DNA from: Flavobacteriales bacterium
GTDB taxonomy: Bacteria; Bacteroidota; Bacteroidia; Flavobacteriales_F; PHOS-HE28
Assembly: GCA_020635695.1 (NCBI GenBank)
Contig: JACJZH010000012.1
Location: forward strand, 59,833 to 123,832
DNA: 64,000 nt
Reading direction: 5' to 3'
This document shows, one piece after another, positions 55,509 to 64,000 of this stretch. Below the pieces are notes generated by a model, which saw only the letters and a list, made by a program, of their open reading frames with translations, had not been told where the DNA came from and did not search any database. The position numbers and the translations under genes were made by a program. How positions within the stretch are numbered: position 1 is the stretch's first letter; the number at the start of each line of letters is the position of its first letter.

Positions 55509-55970
55509 TCAGCTGCCCTTCTCCACGGGGGCCATGGGGCTGCTCTCCTTCACCGGCGAGGTGGGCGTGGTGGGGGCGGCCTCCACGGTGCCCTTGATGC
55601 GCACGATCTTGTTCGGGGCGTTCACCGCGTTGCTGGTGATCGTCACGTTCTTGTTGATCGGACCGGTGCGCTTGGTGTCGTACTTCACGGTGATCACGGT
55701 GGATCCACCGGGCTTCACCGGGGCGGTGTCGCACTTGGGCACGGTACAGCCGCAGCTGCCCTTGCAGTTGGTGATGATCAGCGGAGCGTCACCCGTGTTC
55801 GTCACGGTGAACTCGCAGGTGCCGTTGGCGCCGTTGGGGATGGTGCCGTAGTCATGCACCTCCTTGTCCAGGGAGATCATCGGGCCGGAGCCACCGACCT
55901 GCTTGCCGTCCTGGGCGAAAGCGCCGAGGAAGAACATGCTCAGGCTGAGGGTCAAGAGGAACTTCTTCAT
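55509..55970 (-). CDS. DUF1573-domain exported protein
   Basis: A 153-residue protein from ATG 55970 with signal peptide MKKFLLTLSLSMFFLGAFAQ. The single DUF1573 immunoglobulin-like domain has VHDYGTIPNGANGTCEFTVTN, CKGSCGCTVPKCDTAPVKPGG and VKYDTKRTGPINKNVTITSN. The C-terminal tail is Pro/Thr/Ser-rich and probably disordered. DUF1573 proteins are abundant in Bacteroidota; their role is not settled. The gene has its own promoter box and terminator, so it is probably monocistronic. Confidence 0.92.
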   Translation of the reverse strand: MKKFLLTLSLSMFFLGAFAQDGKQVGGSGPMISLDKEVHDYGTIPNGANGTCEFTVTNTGDAPLIITNCKGSCGCTVPKCDTAPVKPGGSTVITVKYDTKRTGPINKNVTITSNAVNAPNKIVRIKGTVEAAPTTPTSPVKESSPMAPVEKGS

Positions 55971-56006
55971 GGGTCCTAAGGGATTGTTTTCACGGGTGTT
56001 GACGAC

Positions 56007-56014
56007 CAAAAGTA
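56007..56014 (-). promoter_or_regulatory. Predicted -7 box for the DUF1573 gene
   Basis: TACTTTTG on the minus strand, an exact TAnnTTTG match, giving a leader of about 30 bases before ATG 55970. Confidence 0.5.
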
Positions 56015-56158
56015 CGTGGCCCGTTCACCGCCGTTCCACCATTAACACATCATTAACAGCGCCTTGGAACGGACCGGCCGTCCCCGTTCAACCTTCGTGC
56101 CAAAGGCCCGCCAGCAGCGGGCGATCGGCTACCTTCGCAGGCCTTGAACGCACGAGAG

Positions 56159-58774
56159 ATGGAGCTTCCCAAGCGGTACGATCCGCAGCACAGCGAGGAC
56201 CGGTGGTACGGTCACTGGATGGCCCGTGGCTACTTCCACAGCGAGCCCGACGAGCGCGAGCCCTTCACCATCGCCATTCCCCCGCCCAACGTGACCGGCG
56301 TGCTGCACATGGGGCACATGCTGAACAACACCATCCAGGACGTGCTGGTGCGGCGCGCCCGCATGCAGGGGAAGAACGCCTGCTGGGTGCCGGGCGTCGA
56401 TCATGCATCCATCGCCACCGAGGCCAAGGTGGTGAAGAAGCTCCGCGACGAGGGACTGACCAAGCAGCAGCTCGGCCGCGAGAAGTTCCTGGAGCATGCC
56501 TGGGCCTGGAAGGAGCAGTACGGCGGCGTGATCCTGGAGCAGCTCAAGAAGCTCGGGGCCAGTTGCGATTGGGAACGCACGCGCTTCACCATGGAGCCCT
56601 CGCTGAGCGAGGCGGTCATCGATGTCTTCATCGACCTGCACAAGAAAGGGCTCGTGTACCGTGGCCAACGCATGGTGAACTGGGATCCCCAGGCGCTCAC
56701 CGCCGTCAGCGACGAGGAGGTGATCCACAAGGAGGTGAACTCCCGCCTGTACCACGTCCGCTACAAGATCGAAGGCACGGACGACGAGTGGATCACCATC
56801 GCCACCACGCGTCCGGAGACCATCCTGGGCGACACCGCGGTGTGCGTTCACCCGGACGACCCGCGCTACGCGCACCTGAAGGGGAAGCGGTGCATCATCC
56901 CGATGGTGGAGCGTTCCGTGCCGGTGATCTTCGACGACTACATCGACATGGAGTTCGGCACGGGCTGCCTGAAGGTGACGCCCGCGCACGACATCAACGA
57001 CTGGGAGATCGGCCAGCGCCATGGGCTGGAGGTCATCGACACGCTGAACCCCGATGGCACCATGAGCGAGGCCGCAGGCTTCTATGTGGGCGAGGACCGC
57101 TTCGTGGTGCGCAAGAAGATCGCCAAGGACCTGGAGGCCAGCGGCCACCTGGTGAAGGTGGAGGACATCGTGAACAAGGTGGGATTCAGCGAGCGCACCG
57201 ACGCGGTGATCGAACCCCGCCTGAGCCTGCAGTGGTTCGTGAAGATGGACCAGCTGGCCAAGCCCGCGCTGGACGCCGTGACCGACGGCCGCGTGAAGCT
57301 GCACCCCGCCAAGTTCGTGAACACCTACCGCCACTGGATGGAGAACGTCCGCGACTGGTGCATCAGCCGCCAGCTCTGGTGGGGGCAGCGCATTCCGGCC
57401 TGGTACAACACGGACGGTGACGTGGCCGTGTGCCGAACCGAGGCCGAGGCCATCGCCCAGTTCAACGCTGCGGGACAGAGCACTACCGGCATCAAGCAGG
57501 ACGACGACGTGGTGGACACCTGGTTCAGCAGCTGGCTGTGGCCCATCAGCGTGTTCGACGGGTTCAAGGACCCGGACAACGCCGACATCAATTACTACTA
57601 TCCGACCAACGACCTGGTGACCGCTCCGGAGATCCTCTTCTTCTGGGTGGCCCGCATGATCATGGCCGGGCTGGAGTACCGGGGCGATGTGCCCTTCACC
57701 AACGTGTACCTCACCGGCATCGTGCGCGACAAGCAGGGCCGGAAGATGAGCAAGAGCCTGGGCAACAGCCCGGACCCGCTGGACCTGATCAAGCAGTACG
57801 GTGCGGACGGCGTGCGCGTGGGCATGCTGCTGAGCAGCCCGGCCGGCAACGACCTGCTCTTCGACGAGAGCTTGTGCGAGCAGGGTCGCAACTTCAGCAA
57901 CAAGGTCTGGAATGCCTTCCGCCTGTTGAAGAGCTGGGAGGTGCAGGACCTCGACCAGCCGGCGGAGAACGCCGTGGCCGTGGCCTGGATGCGCAGCCGG
58001 CTGAACGCCGCCGTGGCCGACCTGACCGACCAGTATGGCCAGTACCGGATCAGCGACGCGCTCATGACCACCTACAAGCTCACCTGGGACGACCTGTGCA
58101 GCTGGTACCTGGAGAGCATCAAGCCCGCCTTCGGTGCACCGATCGACCGCACGACCTACGAGGCCACGCTGGGCCTGTTCGAGGACGTGCTGAAGCTGCT
58201 GCATCCCTTCATGCCCTTCCTCACCGAGGAGGTCTGGCACCACATCCGCGAGCGGAAGGAGGGGGAGGACCTGATCGTGGCCAGCTGGCCGGAAAAGGGG
58301 GAGCGCGACGCCAAGCTGGAGGCCGAAGTGAAACACGCCTTCGACCTGGTCACCGCCGTGCGGAACGTGCGGAACGAGCGGGGCCTGAGTCCCAAGGAGG
58401 CGCTGACGTTGCAGGTGAAGGCCGCGTTGCCGCTACGCGACGCCGTGGCCGGGCTCGTTCGCAAGCTCGCCAATGTGGAGGCCATCGCGGTGCAGGACGC
58501 GCTGGGCGAAGGCCTGGTCACCTTCCTCGTGGGCACCGCCGAGTACGGCGTGGACCTGGGCGGGAACATCGACGCCGAGGCTGAACGCAAGAAGGCCGAG
58601 GAGGAACTCGGCTACCTGCGCGGTTTCCTGCAGAGCGTGGAGAAGAAGCTCGGCAACGAGCGCTTCGTCAGCGGTGCACCGCCCCAGGTGGTCGAGAACG
58701 AACGGAAGAAGAAGGAGGACGCCGAGGCGAAGATCGCCGCGCTGGAGGCCCGGATCGGGCAGCTGGCGGGGTAG
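56159..58774 (+). CDS. valS: Valyl-tRNA synthetase
   Basis: Charges tRNA-Val; 871 residues, near the usual length. The start ATG 56159 gives MELPKRYDPQHSEDRWYGHW, the typical ValRS N-terminus; the TTG at 56144 is less likely. The class I signatures are PPPNVTGVLHMGHML (HIGH region) and GRKMSKSLGN (KMSKS). The editing domain lies between them (TTRPETILGDTAVCVHPDD). The C-terminal coiled coil that contacts tRNA is present (KKAEEELGYLRGFLQSVEKK to ALEARIGQL). A TACCTTCG box lies about 25 bases upstream. Confidence 0.98.
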   Translation: MELPKRYDPQHSEDRWYGHWMARGYFHSEPDEREPFTIAIPPPNVTGVLHMGHMLNNTIQDVLVRRARMQGKNACWVPGVDHASIATEAKVVKKLRDEGLTKQQLGREKFLEHAWAWKEQYGGVILEQLKKLGASCDWERTRFTMEPSLSEAVIDVFIDLHKKGLVYRGQRMVNWDPQALTAVSDEEVIHKEVNSRLYHVRYKIEGTDDEWITIATTRPETILGDTAVCVHPDDPRYAHLKGKRCIIPMVERSVPVIFDDYIDMEFGTGCLKVTPAHDINDWEIGQRHGLEVIDTLNPDGTMSEAAGFYVGEDRFVVRKKIAKDLEASGHLVKVEDIVNKVGFSERTDAVIEPRLSLQWFVKMDQLAKPALDAVTDGRVKLHPAKFVNTYRHWMENVRDWCISRQLWWGQRIPAWYNTDGDVAVCRTEAEAIAQFNAAGQSTTGIKQDDDVVDTWFSSWLWPISVFDGFKDPDNADINYYYPTNDLVTAPEILFFWVARMIMAGLEYRGDVPFTNVYLTGIVRDKQGRKMSKSLGNSPDPLDLIKQYGADGVRVGMLLSSPAGNDLLFDESLCEQGRNFSNKVWNAFRLLKSWEVQDLDQPAENAVAVAWMRSRLNAAVADLTDQYGQYRISDALMTTYKLTWDDLCSWYLESIKPAFGAPIDRTTYEATLGLFEDVLKLLHPFMPFLTEEVWHHIRERKEGEDLIVASWPEKGERDAKLEAEVKHAFDLVTAVRNVRNERGLSPKEALTLQVKAALPLRDAVAGLVRKLANVEAIAVQDALGEGLVTFLVGTAEYGVDLGGNIDAEAERKKAEEELGYLRGFLQSVEKKLGNERFVSGAPPQVVENERKKKEDAEAKIAALEARIGQLAG

Positions 58775-58778
58775 TGTT

Positions 58779-58890
58779 CAGTCGGCAGTCTTCAGTCTTC
58801 AGTCGGCAGTCCCCAGTCGGCAGTCGGCGGTCGGCAGTCGGTAGTCGCGAGCCGGCAGTCAGCAGTCAGCAGTCCGCAGTCCGCGGACTG
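58779..58890. repeat. Heptanucleotide tandem repeat, CAGTCNN type, ending in an inverted unit
   Basis: Fifteen contiguous 7-base units from 58779 to 58883, mostly CAGTC plus two variable bases (GG, TT, CC, AG, CG). The last unit CAGTCCG (58877-58883) is followed directly by its reverse complement CGGACTG (58884-58890), forming a 14-base palindrome. It lies between the convergent valS and AbgT genes and codes for nothing evident. Confidence 0.9.
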
Positions 58891-58929
58891 TAGCCGGAGG
58901 TGAAGAATTGGCCCGTGTTGGAATTGGTC

Positions 58930-58964
58930 CAACCTCCAACGTTCAACCCCCAACCTTCAACCTC
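58930..58964. repeat. Second heptanucleotide repeat, CAACNNN type, covering a stop codon
   Basis: Five contiguous units of 7 bases: CAACCTC, CAACGTT, CAACCCC, CAACCTT, CAACCTC. The AbgT-family gene stop (58957-58959, minus) lies inside the array, so the last two Gly codons and the stop are repeat-derived. Confidence 0.85.
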
Positions 58965-60489
58965 CCGGCATGTACATCGGCGCTCCCGGCCCAATGGGCA
59001 GTTCAAAGGCCACCCAGATGGCCAGCAGGATGCTCCAGCCGATCAGGAACACGATGGAGTAGGGGAGCATGGTGCTGATGACCGTGCCGATGCCCGCCTT
59101 GCGGTCGTAGCGCTGGATGAAGGCCACGATCAGGGCGAAGTAGCTCATCATCGGGCTGATGATGTTGGTGACGCTGTCGCCCACGCGGTAGGCCATCTGC
59201 GTGAACTCCGGGCTGTAGCCCAGCAGCATGAACATGGGGATGAACACCGGCGCCATGATCGCCCATTTGGCGCTGGCGCTGCCCATCACCAGGTTGATCG
59301 CGGCGGCCACCAACACGAAGCAGAGCATGAGCGCCACCGGCCCCAGGTTCGCCGCCTTCAGCACGTCGGCGCCCTTGATGGCCATGATCAGGCCCAGGTT
59401 GGTCCAGTTGAAGTAGGCCACGAACTGGGCGGCGAAGAACACCAGCACGATATACGAGCCGAGCGTTTCCATGCTCTTGCTCATGCCCTTCATCACATCG
59501 CTGTCGTTCTTGAACGTGCCGGCGCCGATGCCGTAGGCCACGCCCGCGATGCCCGCGCTCAGGAAGATCAAGGCCACGATGCCGCTCATGAAGGGGGATC
59601 GCAGCACCATGTGCGTCTCGGGGTCGCGCAGGTAGCCGTCCTCCGGCAGCAGGCCGGCCAGGATGAACACCGTGAACAACACCATGCTGGCCACGGCGAA
59701 CCAGACCCCCCGCTTCTCGGCAGGGGTGCTCTTGCGGATCTCCTCCGGCTTCTCATCGCCGGTGTATTCGCCCAACCGGGGCACCACCAGTTTCTCGGTG
59801 ACCCATGTGCCGAGCACGGCGATGATGAACGTGCTCACGAACATGAAGTAGTAGTTGCAGGCCGGGTTCACCGTGTAAGTGGGGTCGATGATGCGGGCCG
59901 CCTCCTCGCTGAGACCGGCCAGCAGCGGGTCGATGGTGCCCAGCAGCAGGTTGGCGCTGTAGCCGCCGCTCACCCCGGCGAAGGCCGCCGCCAGACCCGC
60001 CAATGGATGGCGTCCGGCGGCCAGGAAGATCACCGCGGCCAGGGGCACCAGCAGCACGTAGCCCACCTCGCTGGCGGTATTGCTCAGCACCCCGGAGAAC
60101 ACGATCACGAACGTGAGCAGCCGGGCCGGGGCCGCCAGCACCACCATGCGCAGCACGGTGCCGATCAGCCCGCTCCCCTCGGCGATCCCGATGCCCAGCA
60201 GGGCCACCAGCACGGTGCCCAGGGGGGCGAAGCCGGTGAAGTTCACCACCATCTTCGTCAGGATCAGGTGCAGGCCCTCCATGCTCAGGAGGTTCACCGG
60301 CGTCACCGTTTCCCCTGTGCCAGGGTGCATGGCGCTGATGCCCGTGAGGCTGAACACCCAGCTGAGCACCACCACCAACGCAGCGAACAACGCGAACAGC
60401 GTGGCCGGGTGGGGCAGGGCGTTGCCCACCTTTTCAATGAAGGAGAGGAAGCGGTCCACACCGCTGCGCTTGACGGAGGTAGTAGCCAT
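58957..60489 (-). CDS. AbgT-family transporter
   Basis: Inner-membrane transporter of 510 residues with about 12 hydrophobic segments, matching the AbgT family (p-aminobenzoyl-glutamate uptake in E. coli; antimetabolite efflux in some relatives). Recognisable are HPATLFALFAALVVVLSWVF, GFAPLGTVLVALLGIGIAEG, the SNTASEVGYVLLVPL hairpin, and the second half with MGSASAKWAIMAPVFIPMFM and NIISPMMSYFALIVAF. Substrate and direction are not known here. No regulator or peptidase such as AbgA/AbgB lies nearby, so the folate-salvage role is not supported by context. Confidence 0.92.
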   Translation of the reverse strand: MATTSVKRSGVDRFLSFIEKVGNALPHPATLFALFAALVVVLSWVFSLTGISAMHPGTGETVTPVNLLSMEGLHLILTKMVVNFTGFAPLGTVLVALLGIGIAEGSGLIGTVLRMVVLAAPARLLTFVIVFSGVLSNTASEVGYVLLVPLAAVIFLAAGRHPLAGLAAAFAGVSGGYSANLLLGTIDPLLAGLSEEAARIIDPTYTVNPACNYYFMFVSTFIIAVLGTWVTEKLVVPRLGEYTGDEKPEEIRKSTPAEKRGVWFAVASMVLFTVFILAGLLPEDGYLRDPETHMVLRSPFMSGIVALIFLSAGIAGVAYGIGAGTFKNDSDVMKGMSKSMETLGSYIVLVFFAAQFVAYFNWTNLGLIMAIKGADVLKAANLGPVALMLCFVLVAAAINLVMGSASAKWAIMAPVFIPMFMLLGYSPEFTQMAYRVGDSVTNIISPMMSYFALIVAFIQRYDRKAGIGTVISTMLPYSIVFLIGWSILLAIWVAFELPIGPGAPMYMPGG

Positions 60490-60594
60490 GATCGGGGTTC
60501 AGCAGCGGCGAAGTAAGCGGTTCCAGACTTTTCTCATGGTCTTGACCGGGGGCATTTCCACATTTGCGCATCGTCCACATTTCCTCATTCTACC

Positions 60595-61524
60595 TTGCAC
60601 CCCATCGCCGAAGACCTCAAATACGCCGCCATCGACATCGGGAGCAACGCCGTACGCCTGCTCATTGCCGACGTGATCGAGCGTGTGGACCACCCGGTGA
60701 TCAAGAAGACCCAGCTGGTGCGCGTTCCCATCCGCCTGGGGGCGGACGTGTTCGACACCGGGGCCATCAGCAACGCCAAGCGCGACTACCTGATCAAGAG
60801 CCTGAAGGCCTTCCGGCTGCTGATCGATGCCTATGGGGTGAACTACTTCCGCGCCTGTGCCACCAGCGCCATGCGCGAGGCCACCAACCGGGCCGAGGTG
60901 CTGGCCTGGGTGGAGATGGAGACCGGCCTGCACATCGAGGTGATCGACGGACCCATCGAGGCCGACCTGATCTTCAACACCTTCTGGACGCAGGACCTGC
61001 TGAAGGACGGCAGCTACCTGTACATCGATGTGGGCGGTGGCAGCACCGAGCTCACCTGGCTGGAGCGCGGCGAACGCCGGAAGAGCGCCAGCTTCCGCGT
61101 GGGCACCGTGCGCATGCTGCAGGACAAGGTGGATGACGGCGTGTGGCGGGAGGTCCACAACTGGCTGCTGGAACTGCGTGCGGAGAACGGCCGCCTGCTC
61201 GGCATCGGCACCGGTGGCAACATCAACCGCCTGTTCAAGGAGAACGGCAACAAGTTCGGCGAACCGCTGACGGCGGCGGACATCGGCAGGCAGCGCGAAC
61301 GCATCGCCGCCTACTCCTTCGAGGACCGGGTGAACCTGCTGCGTCTGCGCCCCGACCGGGCCGATGTGATCATCCCTGCGGCGGACATCTTCCTGCGCAT
61401 CATGGAACTGGCCGGCATCCAGGAGGTGTTCGTACCCAAGGTGGGCCTGGCCGACGGCATCGTGTACGACCTGTACATGAGGCGCAAGGGCCGGCTGACC
61501 TACGCGGACAAGGCCGTGGGGTGA
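60595..61524 (+). CDS. Ppx/GppA-family phosphatase
   Basis: ASKHA-fold enzyme hydrolysing polyphosphate or pppGpp; 309 residues, equal to the short one-domain-pair form lacking the C-terminal HD region. Motifs: AAIDIGSNAVRLLI, CATSAMREATNRAEVL and YIDVGGGSTELTWLERG. The only in-frame start near the conserved beginning is TTG 60595, which overlaps a TACCTTGC -7-like box, so the exact start is uncertain. It ends 4 bases before the convergent T9SS gene stop. Confidence 0.92.
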   Translation: MHPIAEDLKYAAIDIGSNAVRLLIADVIERVDHPVIKKTQLVRVPIRLGADVFDTGAISNAKRDYLIKSLKAFRLLIDAYGVNYFRACATSAMREATNRAEVLAWVEMETGLHIEVIDGPIEADLIFNTFWTQDLLKDGSYLYIDVGGGSTELTWLERGERRKSASFRVGTVRMLQDKVDDGVWREVHNWLLELRAENGRLLGIGTGGNINRLFKENGNKFGEPLTAADIGRQRERIAAYSFEDRVNLLRLRPDRADVIIPAADIFLRIMELAGIQEVFVPKVGLADGIVYDLYMRRKGRLTYADKAVG

Positions 61525-61528
61525 ACGC

Positions 61529-63364
61529 TCACTCCTTCACCCAGCGGAGGCACTCACCCAGTTCGGGCAGGCGCACGAGGTAGGTGCCGCGAGGCCAGTC
61601 GTACGTGTCGATGGTGGCACCGTTCCATGCCGGGCCGCTGTGCATCAGCCGGCCGGTCACGTCCATCACCGTGATCGGGTGCAAGCCGGCTGGCAACGAA
61701 AGCGAGAAGCTGGCGGTCCCCGGGTTGGGGAGGAGGAGGATGGCGTCCGTGGTCCGTGGGAAATGCACCGTGCGCACCACCGTGTGCTCGTGGTCCCCGT
61801 CCAGGTCCACCTGCTTCAGGCGGTAGTAGTTGATGCCGGGGAACGGGTCGGTGTCCACGAAGGTGTATTCCTGCAAGGTCTGGCTGTCACCGGCCCCGGC
61901 CACGGTGCCGATGGGTCCGAAGTTCTCCGCATCCTCCGAGCGCTGCACCTCGAAGTGCGAGCAGCCGTGCTCACTGGCCGTGCGCCAGGTGAGCAGGGCG
62001 TCCGGTCCCATGGCCTCGGCGGTGAAATGGACCAGTTCGACCGGCAGCACCGTGCAATCCAGCGAGGCCCCGTTCTCCAGGGTCCAGTCCAACCCGAAGC
62101 CCACGCTGCTCTGGGTCCAGTTGCTGATGTAGAGCAGGTAGACCTGTCCGGCGGTGACCTGCAGCCCGGGCACCCAACCGCAGTACTGGGGAGCGACCAG
62201 GGGGCAGATGTTGGTGGTCGCCGGAATCCCGTAGCTCACCATGGGGCTGGCGAAGCGGGGCGGAGAGAAGGTGAGGTGCCCCATGCCGGTGGCGTAACTG
62301 CCGGTGCTGTTGAAGGTCGCATCGCCGCTGGAGGCGGCACAGCGGATCGGCTGACCGCTGGGAGGACACACGCTGGCCGCGGTGGTGCCCGGGGGATAGG
62401 GTCCCCAGATCGCCCAGTCGTAATCGTCGGGTCCCTGGGGGGCGATCGAAAGCCCGAGGTCACCGCTCGAGCTCGGCGAGAAGATGTACCATGTGCCTTG
62501 GTACTCCTGGGTGTCCAGACAACCGGAGTTGGACGCGTCGATATCGGCGATGTTGCCCTCGTTGTTGGTGTTGTTGCTGATGGCCACGTTGCTGCACACG
62601 GTGGTGGCGCCCAGGCAGTCCTCCTGGGCAGGCGGTGGCGGCTGGCAGTCCACCGTGCTGGTGAAGCTGATCCCGGCCGCGGGTGGTGATCCCGAGTTGA
62701 AGAGGGCCGCTCCCCCCAGCAGCAGGCTGTACGAGTTGTCCGTCTGCCAGGTACCGGAGGCATCGTAGTTCAGCACCACGATGTCCCCGATGTTCACCCC
62801 GATCTGGTAGGACACCGACGCGAAGCCGACGCCGATCGTGTAGTTGGTGAACGGCGAGCCATTGATGCTGACGCCCACGAACGAGGTGCCCCAACCATCG
62901 CTGAAGCTGTCAAAGAGGATCAGCGTGTACACACAGTCACCGGCCGGTGGGGTGGTGCAGGTGATCTCGAGCGGGGCGCAGGTGGTCCCGTTCGTGCAGA
63001 AGTACTGGTCCACCAGCACGCGCAGCTGGCCGGTGAACGTGGCCGTCCAGGTCACCGTGCTCTGAAGGCCACAGGCATCATCGTTGTAGCCGATGGAAGG
63101 GCCACCGGTGTTGTTGTACAAGGTGATCTGCGTATCGAACGTGGCACCGCAGGTGCTGAAGGTGTAGGTGTTCCCGGCCACCACGTTCACCAGGGCGTAC
63201 TGTCCGCCCTGCACGCAGGAGATCGTGGTGGTGCCCGGGCAGTTGGGGGTCACGGCCGTGCCCGTTTGGACGTTGTCGTTCCCGCACTGAGGAAACACCC
63301 AGGCCGCGCTCCCGGAGGCCAGGAGGAGCAGTGCGATCCGCAGTCCAATGGGCGAAGCGGGCAT
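61529..63364 (-). CDS. Large T9SS-sorted surface protein, third family member
   Basis: A 611-residue exported protein (MPASPIGLRIALLLLASGSAAW). It begins CGNDNVQTGTAVTPNCPGTT and has STCGATFDTQITLYNN, nearly the same as the first domain of the 51407-53605 protein. A DSFSDGWGTSFVGVSING module, an EDCLGATTVCSNVAIS module with GTWYIFSPSSSGDLGL and DDYDWAIWGP, LDCTVLPVELVHF with an FnIII-like segment, and a T9SS type A domain (LLPNPGTASF) follow. Unlike its relatives it lacks the second PPC-like domain and has no small exported partner beside it. Confidence 0.85.
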   Translation of the reverse strand: MPASPIGLRIALLLLASGSAAWVFPQCGNDNVQTGTAVTPNCPGTTTISCVQGGQYALVNVVAGNTYTFSTCGATFDTQITLYNNTGGPSIGYNDDACGLQSTVTWTATFTGQLRVLVDQYFCTNGTTCAPLEITCTTPPAGDCVYTLILFDSFSDGWGTSFVGVSINGSPFTNYTIGVGFASVSYQIGVNIGDIVVLNYDASGTWQTDNSYSLLLGGAALFNSGSPPAAGISFTSTVDCQPPPPAQEDCLGATTVCSNVAISNNTNNEGNIADIDASNSGCLDTQEYQGTWYIFSPSSSGDLGLSIAPQGPDDYDWAIWGPYPPGTTAASVCPPSGQPIRCAASSGDATFNSTGSYATGMGHLTFSPPRFASPMVSYGIPATTNICPLVAPQYCGWVPGLQVTAGQVYLLYISNWTQSSVGFGLDWTLENGASLDCTVLPVELVHFTAEAMGPDALLTWRTASEHGCSHFEVQRSEDAENFGPIGTVAGAGDSQTLQEYTFVDTDPFPGINYYRLKQVDLDGDHEHTVVRTVHFPRTTDAILLLPNPGTASFSLSLPAGLHPITVMDVTGRLMHSGPAWNGATIDTYDWPRGTYLVRLPELGECLRWVKE

Positions 63365-63408
63365 GTCCCAAGGTACTGGATGGCGGGAACATGGGCTTGG
63401 TGCCTGCC

Positions 63409-63416
63409 TACCTTCG
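63409..63416 (+). promoter_or_regulatory. Predicted -7 box for the MBL-fold hydrolase
   Basis: TACCTTCG, one base off TAnnTTTG, ending 7 bases before ATG 63424; another short-leader arrangement. Confidence 0.4.
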
Positions 63417-63423
63417 GCCTCCC

Positions 63424-64000
63424 ATGTGGAAACGACCCTGGTTCCGGCGCACCACCTATGCGCTGTTCGGCATTCCGATCGGGTTCGTGCTGCTCACCTC
63501 GCTCTTCATGAACCTGCACCCGGCCTTCGGCGGCAGCCCCAGCAAGGCCGACCGCGAACGCTTCGCCGCCTCGGCCCAGTACACCGGCGGCAAGTTCCAC
63601 AACAGCCTGCCCACCACCATGGACCTTTCCCTGGGGGACTACCCGGGCATGCTGGTGAAGTTCTTCCGCCCGGACCCGGGCAGGGAGCCCGCGCACAAAC
63701 TGAAGGTGCTGCACCCGGACCCGGTGCTGGTGGCCCGGCCCGCCGCGGTGCCGCGCCTCACCTGGTTCGGCCACTCGGCCTTCCTGTTGCAGCTGGACAG
63801 CCTGAACGTCCTGCTGGACCCGATGTTCGGCCCGGTGCCTGCGCCGGTGACGTGGCTCGGGCGGCCACGCTTCACCGAAGGCCTGCCCATCGCGGTGGAC
63901 TCCCTGCCGCACATCGACGCCATCTTCTTCTCGCACGACCACTACGATCACCTGGACCACGGCTCCATCCTGAAGTTGAAGGACCGCACCGATGCTTTCT
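63424..64000 (+). CDS. Metallo-beta-lactamase-fold hydrolase (NAPE-PLD/UlaG-like), 3' end outside the window
   Basis: At least 192 residues of a membrane-anchored MBL-fold protein. One hydrophobic helix (YALFGIPIGFVLLTSLFM) near the N-terminus is followed by GGKFHNSLPTTMD. Then come the metallo-hydrolase strands (LTWFGHSAFLLQLDSLNVLLDP) and the metal motif SHDHYDHLD (HxHxDH). The FxGKFxN and WFGHS wording resembles the N-acylphosphatidylethanolamine phospholipase-like branch. The window cuts it before the remaining metal ligands, so activity cannot be judged. Confidence 0.85.
   Translation, partial: MWKRPWFRRTTYALFGIPIGFVLLTSLFMNLHPAFGGSPSKADRERFAASAQYTGGKFHNSLPTTMDLSLGDYPGMLVKFFRPDPGREPAHKLKVLHPDPVLVARPAAVPRLTWFGHSAFLLQLDSLNVLLDPMFGPVPAPVTWLGRPRFTEGLPIAVDSLPHIDAIFFSHDHYDHLDHGSILKLKDRTDAF

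Noticed and set aside
56129..58336. A 735-residue minus-strand frame opposite valS
   Set aside because: Antisense shadow of a complete valS with HIGH and KMSKS motifs.
1..64000. Search for tRNA, rRNA, insertion sequences, phage genes and attachment sites
   Set aside because: None was seen by eye. Short intergenic gaps leave little room, and no transposase or integrase motif appears in any credible frame.

Overview
This 64 kb window is one contiguous piece of a high-GC Bacteroidota chromosome, most likely a Flavobacteriales-type lineage (inference). The evidence is a short primary sigma factor without region 1.1, promoter-like boxes of the Bacteroidota form TAnnTTTG, almost no Shine-Dalgarno sequences, the type IX secretion (T9SS) protein PorT, a TamL-type BamA-family lipoprotein, DUF1573, and at least six large exported proteins with T9SS C-terminal sorting domains. 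I saw no tRNA, rRNA, CRISPR array, transposase, integrase or phage gene.

Layout. 1-4580 (minus) is the start of a hybrid NRPS-PKS megasynthase (A-PCP-KS-AT, then probably ACP) that runs off the left edge. 4966-17288 (plus) holds two neighbouring giant surface proteins with a peptidase-C25-like N-terminal region, long arrays of ~39-residue Cys/Asp/Gly-rich repeats, and T9SS domains. 17338-31717 is mostly housekeeping (pfkA, purE, purK, rpe, rpoD, pnp, rpsO, accD, fbaB), interrupted by a metal-receptor-like pair at 20037-22774 and three exported proteins. 31782-42628 contains tamL, a divergent RNA methyltransferase, the operon aspC-hldE-menG(ubiE)-porT-FAD protein, and meaB. 42708-54054 is a surface-protein island: three tandem fibre-like paralogues, then two copies of a pair made of a small exported protein and a large T9SS protein. 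54179-64000 holds an aminotransferase, a DUF1573 protein, valS, two heptanucleotide repeat arrays, an AbgT-family transporter, a Ppx/GppA phosphatase, a third large T9SS protein of the island family, and the start of a metallo-beta-lactamase-fold hydrolase.

How the genes fit together. PorT belongs to the secretion system that would export the T9SS cargo encoded around it. TamL is outer-membrane assembly machinery. The remaining blocks are core metabolism and gene expression.

Data quality. The NRPS-PKS gene and the first giant gene are broken only by single missing bases. Four of these five lie in G or C runs of at least three bases, and the fifth lies beside a GG pair. The repeat array of the second giant gene carries clusters of indels. 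Long-read consensus or repeat-assembly error explains this better than gene decay, so I annotate both as intact genes with suspected sequence errors.
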